From positions 1,736,001-1,800,000 of the forward strand of contig NZ_VTOJ01000002.1 of assembly GCF_009176545.1 (NCBI RefSeq): 64,000 bases of DNA. Reading direction: 5' to 3'. Of this stretch, positions 25,313-34,136 are shown one piece after another; the stretch's first letter is position 1, and each line of letters opens with the position of its first letter. The notes beneath the pieces were generated by a model, which ran no database searches, was not told where the DNA came from, and saw only the letters and a list, made by a program, of their open reading frames with translations. This stretch comes from Salinigranum salinum. Lineage in GTDB: Archaea; Halobacteriota; Halobacteria; Halobacteriales; Haloferacaceae. The translations under genes and the position numbers were made by a program.

Positions 25313-26314
25313 ATGCAATTCGACTGGATGGTGCAGTGTTACGCGGGCGCGGGCGTCCACCGCGACACGCCCTTGCTCGACACGGTCGAGCGGGAGACGG
25401 TACTGAACGGGGTCGACGTCGCCGTCGAGTCGGGGCTGGAGGGACTCTGGGCACCCGACCACTTCATGCTCGGGCCGAAGGCCGAGGAGTACGAGGTGTG
25501 GACGCTGTTGAGTGCCCTCGCCGAACGGACCGACGACGTCGACCTCGGCCCGCTCGTCGGATCGGTCACCTACCGCAATCCCGCCCTGCTGGCGAAGATG
25601 GCGACGACGGTCGACATCCTCTCGGAGGGGCGACTCAGGCTCGGTCTCGGTGCCGGCTGGCACGAGGAGGAACACCACGCGTACGGCTTCGACTTCCCCG
25701 ACATCAACACCCGGATCGACATGCTCGACGAGGCGATCAACGTCGTGAAGACGATGTTCACCGAGGAGTCGCCGACGTTCTCGGGCGAGCATTACGAGAT
25801 CGACGCGGCGCTCAACAACCCGAAACCCGTCAGCGATCCCCACCCGCCCATCGTCGTCGGGGGGGCCGGCCCCCGGATGCTCCGGCTCGTCGCGCGGCAC
25901 GCCGACGAGTGGAACGTCGAGATCAGCGCCCGCGCCCGCGGCAAGCCCATCGAGTTCAAAGTCAGAAAGTTCGACGAGTACCTCGAGAACGAGGGGCGCG
26001 ACCCCGACGACGTGGAACGATCCTGGCTCGCACACGTCCTCGTCTGCGAGGACGAAGCGGAGATCGACGAGTACGTCGACCGGATCTTCCCGCTGCCGTG
26101 GGGCGAGGAGTCCGACATGGACGAGCAGCTCGAGACCGCCGACGACGCACGCGAGAAGGGGAGCATGCTCATCGGGACGCCCGCGCAGGTCGCCGAACAG
26201 ATCGAGCGGATCGAGGCACTCGGTTTCGACAAACTCCAGCTGATGTTCCTCGACTTCCCCGAGACGGGCGGGATGGAGCTGTTCGGCGACGAGGTCGCCC
26301 CGCAGTTCCAGTAG
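25313..26314 (+). CDS. LLM-class (luciferase-like) F420-dependent oxidoreductase
   Basis: A 333-residue TIM-barrel protein of the bacterial luciferase-like superfamily, start ATG 25313. Typical features are LEGLWAPDHFML, the strand LGPLVGSVTYRNPALLAKMATTVDILSEGRLRLGLGAGW, and IVVGGAGPRMLRLVARHADEWN. In haloarchaea most such proteins use coenzyme F420 rather than FMN; this is inferred from the family. The substrate is unknown. It stands at the left end of the sugar-catabolic region and is followed 96 bp later by an epimerase-like gene on the same strand. A second LLM protein is at 60643-61638. Confidence 0.85.
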   Translation: MQFDWMVQCYAGAGVHRDTPLLDTVERETVLNGVDVAVESGLEGLWAPDHFMLGPKAEEYEVWTLLSALAERTDDVDLGPLVGSVTYRNPALLAKMATTVDILSEGRLRLGLGAGWHEEEHHAYGFDFPDINTRIDMLDEAINVVKTMFTEESPTFSGEHYEIDAALNNPKPVSDPHPPIVVGGAGPRMLRLVARHADEWNVEISARARGKPIEFKVRKFDEYLENEGRDPDDVERSWLAHVLVCEDEAEIDEYVDRIFPLPWGEESDMDEQLETADDAREKGSMLIGTPAQVAEQIERIEALGFDKLQLMFLDFPETGGMELFGDEVAPQFQ

Positions 26315-26410
26315 CGGTCTCGTGCCCGCCCGGCGTCTCGCGACTCCGTCCCGGTACTGCCCCCTCGGCCGAGGGGTAGCGGTTATGTGCGTGTTGGTGG
26401 ACGGTCTCGT

Positions 26411-27427
26411 ATGACGTGTACGGTCACGGCCGAGTACAGCCGCCGCGGACTCGACGTGGTGTTCCTCGAGAACGATCACCTGCGCGTCGAACTCCTCGCC
26501 GGGAAAGGGGGCGACGTCACCGAGATCACCGACAAGCGCACGGACACGAACGTGTTGTTCGAGGCGCCACACGGGTGGCGCCCGCCGGGGGACGGCGTCG
26601 TGGGAGCGCCCGACGGCGCGTTCGCGTTCCTCGACCACTACCCCGGCGGGTGGCAGAGCGTCCTCCCCGCGGCGGGCGGTCCCGCGTCGGTCGGCGGGAC
26701 GCCGCTCGCGCTGCACGGGGAGTCGACACTGATCCCGTGGACCGCCCGGGTCACGACCGACACGCCCTCGCGGGTGGCGGTCGAACTCACCGCGTCGCTC
26801 ACGCGCTACCCGTTCACAGTCGAACGCGAGGTCGAACTCGTGGCCGAGGAGCCGACGCTGAGCGTGACCGAGACGGTCACGAACGCCGGCGACGTGCCGG
26901 TCGACTACTCGTGGCTCCAGCACGTCGCGCTCGGCCCGCCGCTCGTCGCGCCCGAGGCGCGACTGTCGGTGCCGTGCGAGACGGTCGTCGTCGACCCCGA
27001 CCAGACGACCGACAACGCACGGCTCCCACCCGGCGAGACGTTCGACTGGCCGGTCTGCGAGACGAGCGACGGCCCAGTCGATCTCCGGGAGTTCCCCCCG
27101 AGAGCGGAGCGGGTCCACGACCTCGTCGCGCTGACCGGTCTGCAGGAGGGTCGGTACACGGTCGCGAACCCCGCGATCGACCTCGGCGTGAGCGTCGAGT
27201 TCCCCCACGACCTCTACGAGTACCTCTGGTACTGGCAGCCGTTCGGCGGGTTCGAGGGGGCACCCTTCTTCGGTCGCAACTACAACGTCGGGCTAGAGCC
27301 GTGTACGTCGGTCCCGAACGCGGGGCTCGACCGAGCGATCGAGAACGGGACCGCGGAACGCCTCGACCCGGGTGCCCGCCAGGAGTCGACCGTCACGGTG
27401 ACGACACACCCGGTCGACGACGACTAA
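26411..27427 (+). CDS. Aldose-1-epimerase-like / DUF4432-type sugar-binding protein
   Basis: A 338-residue beta-rich protein of the galactose-mutarotase superfold, start ATG 26411. Recognisable pieces are VFLENDHLRVELLAGKGGDVTEITDK (the usual N-terminal strands), LHGEST with a conserved His, YSWLQHVALGPPL with a second His, and a C-terminal EYLWYWQPFGG...YNVGLEPCTS with the Glu typical of the mutarotase/DUF4432 active site. Such enzymes interconvert sugar anomers or bind sugar acids. It precedes an AGE-family isomerase on the other strand (convergent, 34 bp apart), in keeping with sugar isomerisation. Confidence 0.75.
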   Translation: MTCTVTAEYSRRGLDVVFLENDHLRVELLAGKGGDVTEITDKRTDTNVLFEAPHGWRPPGDGVVGAPDGAFAFLDHYPGGWQSVLPAAGGPASVGGTPLALHGESTLIPWTARVTTDTPSRVAVELTASLTRYPFTVEREVELVAEEPTLSVTETVTNAGDVPVDYSWLQHVALGPPLVAPEARLSVPCETVVVDPDQTTDNARLPPGETFDWPVCETSDGPVDLREFPPRAERVHDLVALTGLQEGRYTVANPAIDLGVSVEFPHDLYEYLWYWQPFGGFEGAPFFGRNYNVGLEPCTSVPNAGLDRAIENGTAERLDPGARQESTVTVTTHPVDDD

Positions 27428-27461
27428 CCGACGGGCGACGCGCCGGGGAGGCGACGCGAAG

Positions 27462-28679
27462 TCAGACGCCGAACGTCCGCATCGCCAGCCACGCGTTGGT
27501 CAGCGGGTGGTAGCCGGGTTCGACGGCGACCCCTCGGTTGGGGTCGTCGCGCTCGTGGTCGCGGGTCAACCGCTCGTACCAGTTCCCGTGCCGGGGGTTG
27601 ACGAAGTGCTCTTCGCCGTAGACCCAGAGCCGGTCGTACCACTCGTCGAACGTGTCGCCGGCGACGGTCCTCGCTGCGGTGTCGTCGGCGTCGTGCGCCG
27701 CGAGCAGGGCGGCGGCCCCGATCCCCTCGGTGTGGACCCAGCTGAACTTGTCCGCCACGACGGGGTCGCCCGTCTCGTCGGTCGTGTAGTAGAAGCCTCC
27801 GTGGGCGTCGTCCCAGCCGAGGTCGACCGCGGCCTCGAACAGCTCGACAGCACGCTCGTGGAACCACGCCTCGGGGTGGTGGTCGTCGAGCACCATCAGG
27901 AGCTTCGCCCACTCGAGGTGGTGGCCGGGTTCGTACCCCCACGGCCGGAACTGGTGGCGCGGCTGGTCGCGGTTGTAGTCGAGGTCGGCCTCCCACTCCT
28001 CCGTGTAATGTTCCCACAGGAGGCCGTCGGTCTGGCGGGTGACCTCACGCGTGAACGCGTCGGCTATCTCGTACGCCCGGTCGAGGAACGCGTCGTCGCT
28101 GGTGGCCTCGTACGCGGCGATCAGCGCCTCGCAGGTGTGCATGTTCGCGTTCTGTCCCCGGTACGGGGCGAGGTCGGACCAGTCGCCCGAAGCGTGATCG
28201 GCGCAGAGGCCGTAATCGGGCTCCCAGAAGTGGTCGTCGATGACGCCGAACGCCCGGTCGAGTTCCGCCCGCGCACCCTCGATCCCGATCTGGTGGGCGC
28301 GCGCCGCCGCGAGGAGGACGAACGCCTGGCCGTAACAGAAGCGGCGGTCGTCGACCGTTTCCCGGCCTTCGAGCACCCAGTCGTACCCTCCCTGACGCTC
28401 GTCCCAGTGGTGTCTCGACAGGAAGTCGAGCCCCCACTCGGCCGCGGTCCGGCACCAGACGGGGCCGTCGAGCAGCGCGCCGACGCTGAAGTTGTGGACG
28501 GCGCGGGCGGTCGCCACGAGGTGTTTCGTCCGCGCGTCGTACACGTGACCGTCGCGTTCATCGAGCCCGATGACGTAGCCGCCGTAGTGGACGTCGAGAC
28601 ACGTCGGGTAGTAAAACGAGAGAACGTCGTAGATCTGTCCCCGGAGCCAGCGCGGATCGCGGTACAGTGAGTCGGACAT
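27462..28679 (-). CDS. AGE-family sugar epimerase/isomerase
   Basis: A 405-residue (alpha/alpha)6-barrel protein of the N-acylglucosamine 2-epimerase family. The pattern RTKHLVATARAVHNFSVGA holds the conserved Arg and His of the active site, with further barrel signatures GYDWVLEGR, NANMHTCEALIAAYEAT, WGYEPGHHLEWAKLLMVLDD (the catalytic-His region), KFSWVHTEGIGA and WYDRLW. Family members act on N-acetylglucosamine, mannose, cellobiose or sulfoquinovose. The length (~400) fits the aldose-ketose isomerase branch (mannose or sulfoquinovose isomerase), but the substrate cannot be fixed. TATTTACTG about 22-31 bp upstream of ATG 28679 is a clear leaderless promoter. Confidence 0.85.
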   Translation of the reverse strand: MSDSLYRDPRWLRGQIYDVLSFYYPTCLDVHYGGYVIGLDERDGHVYDARTKHLVATARAVHNFSVGALLDGPVWCRTAAEWGLDFLSRHHWDERQGGYDWVLEGRETVDDRRFCYGQAFVLLAAARAHQIGIEGARAELDRAFGVIDDHFWEPDYGLCADHASGDWSDLAPYRGQNANMHTCEALIAAYEATSDDAFLDRAYEIADAFTREVTRQTDGLLWEHYTEEWEADLDYNRDQPRHQFRPWGYEPGHHLEWAKLLMVLDDHHPEAWFHERAVELFEAAVDLGWDDAHGGFYYTTDETGDPVVADKFSWVHTEGIGAAALLAAHDADDTAARTVAGDTFDEWYDRLWVYGEEHFVNPRHGNWYERLTRDHERDDPNRGVAVEPGYHPLTNAWLAMRTFGV

Positions 28680-28700
28680 GGTACAGTCGTCTGTGGGGAG

Positions 28701-28710
28701 CAGTAAATAG
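28701..28710 (-). promoter_or_regulatory. TATA box of the AGE-family gene
   Basis: CTATTTACTG on the minus strand, centred about 27 bp before ATG 28679. Confidence 0.6.
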
Positions 28711-28916
28711 TCGCTCCCTCGCGTCGTGGTTCGTCACACGAACTGTGCCGGACAGGGAGGGTGTGGTGCCCCGTTCCAGCCGTGTTCGAGTCGGTGCACG
28801 CGATGACGACCGTCTCTCGCGAACCGATAACGGCACTGGCAACGGTCCGGTGGCTCACCGATCACGGGACCATGACGTGGATTCGAACGCGAGACGCCGC
28901 TCGTCGGCCCCTTCGG

Positions 28917-29783
28917 TCACCGGCCTGTCCCGTCTCCGGCCTGCTGGGAGCGGACCGTGCTCGACGCGGGCGGCGGCAGCAGCACACGACCGTCGGGGTT
29001 CTCGGCTCGCCACTGCTCCCACGTCGTGACGGTCGACGGGAGAACCCGCAGGTCGGTCCCAGCCAGTGGTCCACAGATGGCCCTCCCCAGCAGCTGACTC
29101 CAGTAGCTCCGCGTCGCCTCGTCGTACATCACGAGGTTCTCGTCGGCCTCGACCGCACCCCGCTCGCCACCGACCCGTTCGGCCCCGAACGCGACCGTCG
29201 AGCCGTCGAGGGAGCCGTCCGACGACGGTGACCACAGGAGTCCCGACACGGCGAACGTCGTTCGCACTCCGTCGACGACGCGCTCGAAGACCAGCCCGCT
29301 CCGGCAGAGCGGACAGTACGTCACCGCCAGCGGCGTCCCACCGATCGTGTCGTTGACGATCTCGTGCCGTGTCAGGACCGTGATCGGGTAGGCCCGGGCG
29401 TGGGTGTCCGTCCCGACGCCGACGACCGTGGTCTCCGGCGAGAGTGCGTCGTTCCCCGCCGTGGCGTATCGGGAGTCAGCCGCGACGTCGCCCCAGTCCG
29501 GGCCGAACGCGGGGTCCACGATGGCGACGATCTGAGTGTCGTAGCGGATCGACTTCGAACAGACCGCCGGAGTCCGGGCCCGTCGTCCCGACGCCGATCG
29601 GTCTGAATCGGTCCCAGTGCCGCGAACGGCTCCGTCCACCTCGGCGGCGCGGGCAGTCCCGTCCGTCCTGGTGGCGCGAAACGGAGTCGTGCCGCCACGG
29701 TCCGTGCTCGCACGGCCGAGACAGCCGGCGACGCCGACCGTCATCCCGGAACCGAGGGAGCGGAGGAGTCGCCGCCGATGCAT
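28917..29783 (-). CDS. DUF3179-family Tat lipoprotein (copy 2)
   Basis: A 288-residue protein, start ATG 29783. The signal MHRRRLLRSLGSGMTVGVAGC has a twin-arginine motif and a lipobox Cys21. The DUF3179 core matches copy 1 at 23174: IVDPAFGPDWGDV, AYPITVLTRHEIVNDTIGG, VTYCPLCRSGLVFE, FAVSGLLW, NLVMYDEATRSYWSQLLGRAICG, WEQWRAENPDGRVLLPPPAS. It also has an Arg-rich low-complexity stretch (SASGRRAR) before the domain. The two copies are clearly paralogues but diverged in their linkers. Function is unknown. It is followed downstream by no co-directional gene and is separated by 94 bp from the Gfo/Idh gene. Confidence 0.85.
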   Translation of the reverse strand: MHRRRLLRSLGSGMTVGVAGCLGRASTDRGGTTPFRATRTDGTARAAEVDGAVRGTGTDSDRSASGRRARTPAVCSKSIRYDTQIVAIVDPAFGPDWGDVAADSRYATAGNDALSPETTVVGVGTDTHARAYPITVLTRHEIVNDTIGGTPLAVTYCPLCRSGLVFERVVDGVRTTFAVSGLLWSPSSDGSLDGSTVAFGAERVGGERGAVEADENLVMYDEATRSYWSQLLGRAICGPLAGTDLRVLPSTVTTWEQWRAENPDGRVLLPPPASSTVRSQQAGDGTGR

Positions 29784-29877
29784 GTCGCTCTCATCGCGTC
29801 CCGTCCGCAAACCCGTTTCGGGGTCCTGCGCGGACCGTGCCACTGTCGAGCGGCGGAAGTTCACCGTCCCGCACGGT

Positions 29878-30855
29878 TCAGTACTCGACCGCGACGGCCC
29901 GGCCCGACGCCGCGGACTCGTACGCCGCGTCGACGACGGCGAGCGCCTCGACGGCTGTGTCGCCCGGCACTGCGGGGTCGGCACCGCGGAGCGTCTCGGC
30001 GAACCGCTCGAGCATGACCCGGTTCGGGTCGGTCCCGTAGAACACGGACGAGGTGCCGCCGTCGTCGCCGTCGCGTGTGACGCGGAACCGCTGTGCGAAA
30101 CAGTCGAGGTGGACGACGCCCCGTGTGCCGGTGATCTCGAGCGTCGCGTTACCCCAGGCATCCCAGGCTTCGGGGCGGCTCCACGACCCGTCGAGGCTGA
30201 ACGGCGTCTCCGCGCCGAGCGTCATCGACAGCAGGTTGACGTCCTCGACGTCGGCGTCGGTGAACCGGGTGGCCGTCTCGGCGTACACCTCGGTGACCCG
30301 GGCACCGGTCAGCCAGTGGACGAGGTCGACGACGTGGACGGTGTGGTCCATCACCGCACCGCCGCCGCTCTCGGCGGGATCCGCGAACCACCCGCCGGGG
30401 AACTGTCCGCGGTTCGTGCCGGAGAGCGCGACCAGCTCCCCGAGGGCGTCGAGGCAGTCACGGGCCTGGCGGGCGGGAACGCTGTGGCGGAGCGGCATGG
30501 CGACGCTCAACGACACGCCGGCGTCCGCGCAGGCGGCGGTGATCGCGGCCGCCTCGTCGGCGCTCGTCCCCAGCGGTTTCTCCGCGAGCACGTCGACCCC
30601 CGCGTCGGCGGCCGCGTGGACCCACTCGCCGCGGTCGGCGTTCGTCGAACAGACGACGACGCCGTCCGCCCGCTCGAAGAGCGCGTCGCGCGACCGAAGT
30701 TGGATGTCGTGGTCGGCGGCGAACCGTCGCCCGCGCTCGGTCCGTTCGTCGGCGACCCCGACGAACTCGACCCCCGGGAGCGAGTCCGAAAGGAGGTCCG
30801 CGTACGCGCCCGCGTGGACGTGGGCGACCGAACAGAGGCCAACGCTGACGGTCAC
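29878..30855 (-). CDS. Gfo/Idh/MocA-family NAD(P)-dependent sugar oxidoreductase (A)
   Basis: A 325-residue protein. It has an N-terminal Rossmann fold in MTVSVGLCSVAHVHAGAY, though with the usual GxGxxG replaced by a CSVAHVH sequence, so the dinucleotide loop is atypical. AEKPLGT carries the conserved EKP motif; the C-terminal domain has the substrate signature GGAVMDHTVHVVDLVHWL (DxxxH). It belongs to sugar or cyclitol dehydrogenases. Its ATG overlaps the stop of the upstream gene by 4 bp (ATGA), so the two oxidoreductases are translationally coupled and may act as consecutive steps or as a heteromer. Confidence 0.85.
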   Translation of the reverse strand: MTVSVGLCSVAHVHAGAYADLLSDSLPGVEFVGVADERTERGRRFAADHDIQLRSRDALFERADGVVVCSTNADRGEWVHAAADAGVDVLAEKPLGTSADEAAAITAACADAGVSLSVAMPLRHSVPARQARDCLDALGELVALSGTNRGQFPGGWFADPAESGGGAVMDHTVHVVDLVHWLTGARVTEVYAETATRFTDADVEDVNLLSMTLGAETPFSLDGSWSRPEAWDAWGNATLEITGTRGVVHLDCFAQRFRVTRDGDDGGTSSVFYGTDPNRVMLERFAETLRGADPAVPGDTAVEALAVVDAAYESAASGRAVAVEY

Positions 30856-31847
30856 GCGTCCACCTCCCTGACGACGACCGGTTCGTTCCGCGCGGCCGAG
30901 CGCCGCGCCGCGACGGCGAGTCGCACCGCCTCGACCGCATCCCGGACGGGCACCGGCGGCGGCCCGCCGGTGGTGACCATCTCGACGAACGCGTCGAGTT
31001 CGCGCCGGTAGCCGTCACGTCGGACGGGTGGCGGCAGGTCCACCTCCCCGGTGTCGCGGTCGCCACCGGTTCCCTCGAACCGCAACGGCACTCCGGTGTC
31101 GCTCTCGTAGGCGACGACGCCTCGCTCGCCGGCGACCTCGAACGCGCTCTCGAGTTCACCGCCGGCCGGTCGGTCCCACCCGGCCTCGACGACGCCGACG
31201 GCCCCGTTCGCGAACCGGAGCGTCGAGTGGCCCCGCTGGCACCGCTCGTCCCGGTGAACCCTGGCGAACACTCGCTCGACGTCGCCGACGGTCCACCGGC
31301 AGAAGTCGAACTCGTGGATGGCCAGATCGTGGAACACCCCGCCGCTCCGGTCCGCGTCGGCGTACCAGTCGGCCCAGTCGGGGAACGGCGAGACCCGCCG
31401 TGCCCGGACGGTCCCCGGTTCGCCGATCGCTCCCGCCGAGAGCGTCTCGGCGAGTTCGCGGTACGCGGGGAAGAACCGGAGCACGTGCCCCACGAAGAGC
31501 GACCCGTCTGCCGCCGCGACGGCGTCGGCGACCGCCTCCGCGTCGGCGACGGTGAGTGTGAGCGGCTTCTCACAGAAGACGTCGAACCCCCGCTCGACCG
31601 CCGCCGTCACGAGGGACCTGTGGGTCGGGGTCGGCGAACAGACGTCGACGGCGTCGAGGGCGGCGTCGCCGTCCATCATCGCCCCTGCGTCGGTGTGAGC
31701 CGTGGCGTCGAGCCCGTTCTCGGCGACGAACGACGAGGCGGCGGTCGGCGAGGCAACCGCCACGACCCGGGCGTCGTCCATCGCCCGATACCGGTCCAGA
31801 TGCGTCTGTGCCATGAACCCGCTGCCGACGAGCCCGATACGAACCAT
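30852..31847 (-). CDS. Gfo/Idh/MocA-family sugar oxidoreductase (B)
   Basis: A 331-residue protein with a standard Rossmann motif (VRIGLVGSGFMAQTHL, GxGxxA), the CEKPLTL motif with the conserved Lys, and the C-terminal signature GGVFHDLAIHEFDFCRWTVG carrying the catalytic Asp/His pair. It oxidises a sugar or inositol-type hydroxyl. It is overlapped by gene A (4 bp) and lies 100 bp downstream of the Nup-type ABC permease genes, with which it probably forms one transcription unit: import followed by oxidation of the same compound. The substrate is unknown. Confidence 0.88.
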   Translation of the reverse strand: MVRIGLVGSGFMAQTHLDRYRAMDDARVVAVASPTAASSFVAENGLDATAHTDAGAMMDGDAALDAVDVCSPTPTHRSLVTAAVERGFDVFCEKPLTLTVADAEAVADAVAAADGSLFVGHVLRFFPAYRELAETLSAGAIGEPGTVRARRVSPFPDWADWYADADRSGGVFHDLAIHEFDFCRWTVGDVERVFARVHRDERCQRGHSTLRFANGAVGVVEAGWDRPAGGELESAFEVAGERGVVAYESDTGVPLRFEGTGGDRDTGEVDLPPPVRRDGYRRELDAFVEMVTTGGPPPVPVRDAVEAVRLAVAARRSAARNEPVVVREVDA

Positions 31848-31947
31848 ACTCGCTGCATTGGACGAGCGGTGTGATAGTAGTTAGCACGGGAGGAGCGAGA
31901 GGTGTGAGGGTCGCACGCGTCCGTCGGCTCGCGTCGCCCGACCCGTC

Positions 31948-33018
31948 TCACCGCTCCTCCTCTTCGGTCTCGTACGCCTTCCCGACCGCCGAGGGCATCC
32001 GCGTCCGGCCGACCAGCGTCAACACCACGAGGACGGCGAAGAAGGGGAACAGCCCCGCGAGTCGGTTCGGAATGCTGATCCCGACGGTCTGGAGCTGGAT
32101 CTGGAGGGCGTTGACGCCCCCGAACAGCAGCGAGGCGCCGAACGTGCCGAGGGGGTTGTAATTGCCGAAGAGGTAGGCCGTGATCGCGATCCACCCGCGA
32201 CCGTTGACCATCGTGACGCCCCGGCCGACGAACCCGGCGGAGAACGCGATCGTGAGCGAGGCCCCACCCAGCCCGCAGAGCGCACCCGAGAGAACGACAG
32301 CCGCGTACCGGACGCGGTTGACGCCGATGCCAGCGGTGTCGAGCGCCTGTGGGTTCTCGCCCGCGGCCTGGATCCAGTAGCCGAACCGGGTGTACTCGAG
32401 GACCACGTAGGCCGCGACGACGATCACGAGTGTCAACATCACGAGCGGTGAGGCCGCGAAGAGGAGCGGCCCGAAGAACGGGATCTCGGAGAGCCCCGGG
32501 ACGACGACCTCGTTGATGCTCCGGAGCGGGGGACTGTTCACCTGTCCCCAGAGGACGATCGCGCCGAACGGACCGAACCCGAGCCCGATGAACCAGACGG
32601 CGAGCCCGGCGACGATCTGGTTCGCCTTGTACCGGATGGTGAGGACGGCGAACAGCGCCGCCAGGACCGCCGTCGAGACGACGGCGGCGAGCACGCTTAT
32701 CCAGAGGTCGAGCTGGCTGATCTGCCCCCCGCCGGAGACGAGAAACGCGGCCGCACCCGCGAAGAACGCCCCGAAGATGAGAAAGCCCTCGAGCCCGATG
32801 TTGAACACCCCGCTCTTCTCCGCGTAGAGGCCGCCGATGGCGGCCAGAGTGATAGGAGTCGAGAGCCGCAGTGCCCGCTCGAACGTCCCCGTCGTCGTCA
32901 GCTCGCCGACGACGGTGTCGGGGAAGACGGCACCGACGAGCGCGAGCCCGAAGAAGACGGCTGTGGCGGCGAGCGTCGTCCCGTGGCGGTGACGCAGCCG
33001 ACCGAGATCGACGCTCAT
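31948..33018 (-). CDS. BMP/Nup-type ABC importer, permease 2
   Basis: A 356-residue integral membrane permease of the BPD_transp_2 family. The signature GLYAEKSGVFNIGLEGFLIFGAF is characteristic of the NupC/YufQ group; about nine TM helices follow. The chain ends in a short acidic tail (YETEEEER). Its ATG overlaps the stop of permease 1 by 4 bp. Known relatives import nucleosides (BmpA/PnrA systems), but in haloarchaea this class also serves sugars, and the linked Gfo/Idh/MocA genes make a sugar or polyol substrate plausible. Confidence 0.88.
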   Translation of the reverse strand: MSVDLGRLRHRHGTTLAATAVFFGLALVGAVFPDTVVGELTTTGTFERALRLSTPITLAAIGGLYAEKSGVFNIGLEGFLIFGAFFAGAAAFLVSGGGQISQLDLWISVLAAVVSTAVLAALFAVLTIRYKANQIVAGLAVWFIGLGFGPFGAIVLWGQVNSPPLRSINEVVVPGLSEIPFFGPLLFAASPLVMLTLVIVVAAYVVLEYTRFGYWIQAAGENPQALDTAGIGVNRVRYAAVVLSGALCGLGGASLTIAFSAGFVGRGVTMVNGRGWIAITAYLFGNYNPLGTFGASLLFGGVNALQIQLQTVGISIPNRLAGLFPFFAVLVVLTLVGRTRMPSAVGKAYETEEEER

Positions 33019-34136
33019 CGGTCGTCACCCCGCAGGCGTCGGCCGGCCATCCTGAACAGCTCGGGCGTCGCCACGAACAGCACGATGAGACCGATGATGC
33101 CGTTGACGAGCTCTTTCGGGACCATGAGGTTGACGTCGACGAACTGTTTCGCGGTCGCGAGCCCGCCGAACAGCAGCCCCGCCGGCACGACGGCGAGCGG
33201 GTTGTTCGCCGCCAGCAGGCTCACCGCGATGGCGTCGAAGCCGAACGTCGGGAAGACACCGGGGTCCTGGAAGTAGCCCACGATCATGACCACGTAGACC
33301 GCGCCGGTGAGCCCGGCGAGCATCCCCGAGAACACCATCGTCGTGACGGTGGTCCGCTTCGGCTCGACGCCGCTGTACGCCGAGGCGGCCGCCTGGTAGC
33401 CGGTCGTGCGGAGGTCGTAGCCGAACCGCGTGTTCGTCATCACGACGGAGACGACGACGACCGCGGCGAGCGCGATGGCGAGACCGATCACGGAGAACGA
33501 ACTCGAGTTGGCGAACAGGGACGGGAACCCGGCGTACGCCGGGAAGTCCGGCGTCTTCGGCGCGGCCGCCCCGGGTGCCTTCAGCGGCCCGTCGACGAGG
33601 ACGAACAGGACGCCCGTCGCGATGAAGTTGAGCATGATCGTGGTGATGACCTCGTTCGCGTCGGCGTAGGCCTTCATCAGCCCGGGGATCGTCGCGTACG
33701 CCGCGCCACCGCCGACGCCGCTCACCAGTCCCAGCAGGACTAAGACGACGCCGCCGATGCCGTTGGCGGGCAGGAACGGCGCGAGCCAGAGGATCGTCAT
33801 CGACGTCGCGAACGCTCCCACGACCATCTGTCCCTGGACGCCGATGTTGAACACGTTCGCCCGGAAGGCGAACGCGACGGCGAGCCCGGCGAGGATCAGC
33901 ATCGTCGTCTTGCGGAGCGTGAACGCGATCTGGCCGGGCGTGCCGACCGCGCCGTACAGCAGCGAGTACATGAACAGCCCCGTGTCGTGGCCCATCACCA
34001 CGAGGATCGCGGCGGCGATGACCAGCGAGAACGCGATGGCGGCGAGGGCGATCAGCAGCCGTTCGAGGACGCTGGCGTCCACCAGGCGGGCGAGGAGCCA
34101 CCGGGAGTTCCGCCGGAGACGGTCGACGGCGCTCAC
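33015..34136 (-). CDS. BMP/Nup-type ABC importer, permease 1
   Basis: A 373-residue permease of the same family as its neighbour. The conserved FRANVFNIGVQGQMVVGAFATS pattern matches the NupB/YufP group, and about nine or ten hydrophobic helices follow. Near the C-terminus, LLAANNPLAVVPAGLLFGGL is another family landmark. It overlaps its neighbours by 4 bp on both sides (the ATPase stop before it, permease 2 after it), so the four components are co-translated. The two permeases form the channel heterodimer. Confidence 0.9.
   Translation of the reverse strand: MSAVDRLRRNSRWLLARLVDASVLERLLIALAAIAFSLVIAAAILVVMGHDTGLFMYSLLYGAVGTPGQIAFTLRKTTMLILAGLAVAFAFRANVFNIGVQGQMVVGAFATSMTILWLAPFLPANGIGGVVLVLLGLVSGVGGGAAYATIPGLMKAYADANEVITTIMLNFIATGVLFVLVDGPLKAPGAAAPKTPDFPAYAGFPSLFANSSSFSVIGLAIALAAVVVVSVVMTNTRFGYDLRTTGYQAAASAYSGVEPKRTTVTTMVFSGMLAGLTGAVYVVMIVGYFQDPGVFPTFGFDAIAVSLLAANNPLAVVPAGLLFGGLATAKQFVDVNLMVPKELVNGIIGLIVLFVATPELFRMAGRRLRGDDR

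Noticed and set aside
24809..27208. A 799-codon minus-strand frame over the LLM and DUF4432-like genes
   Set aside because: Only its last part (from 25183) has DapA-like sequence; the rest is antisense to two real genes.
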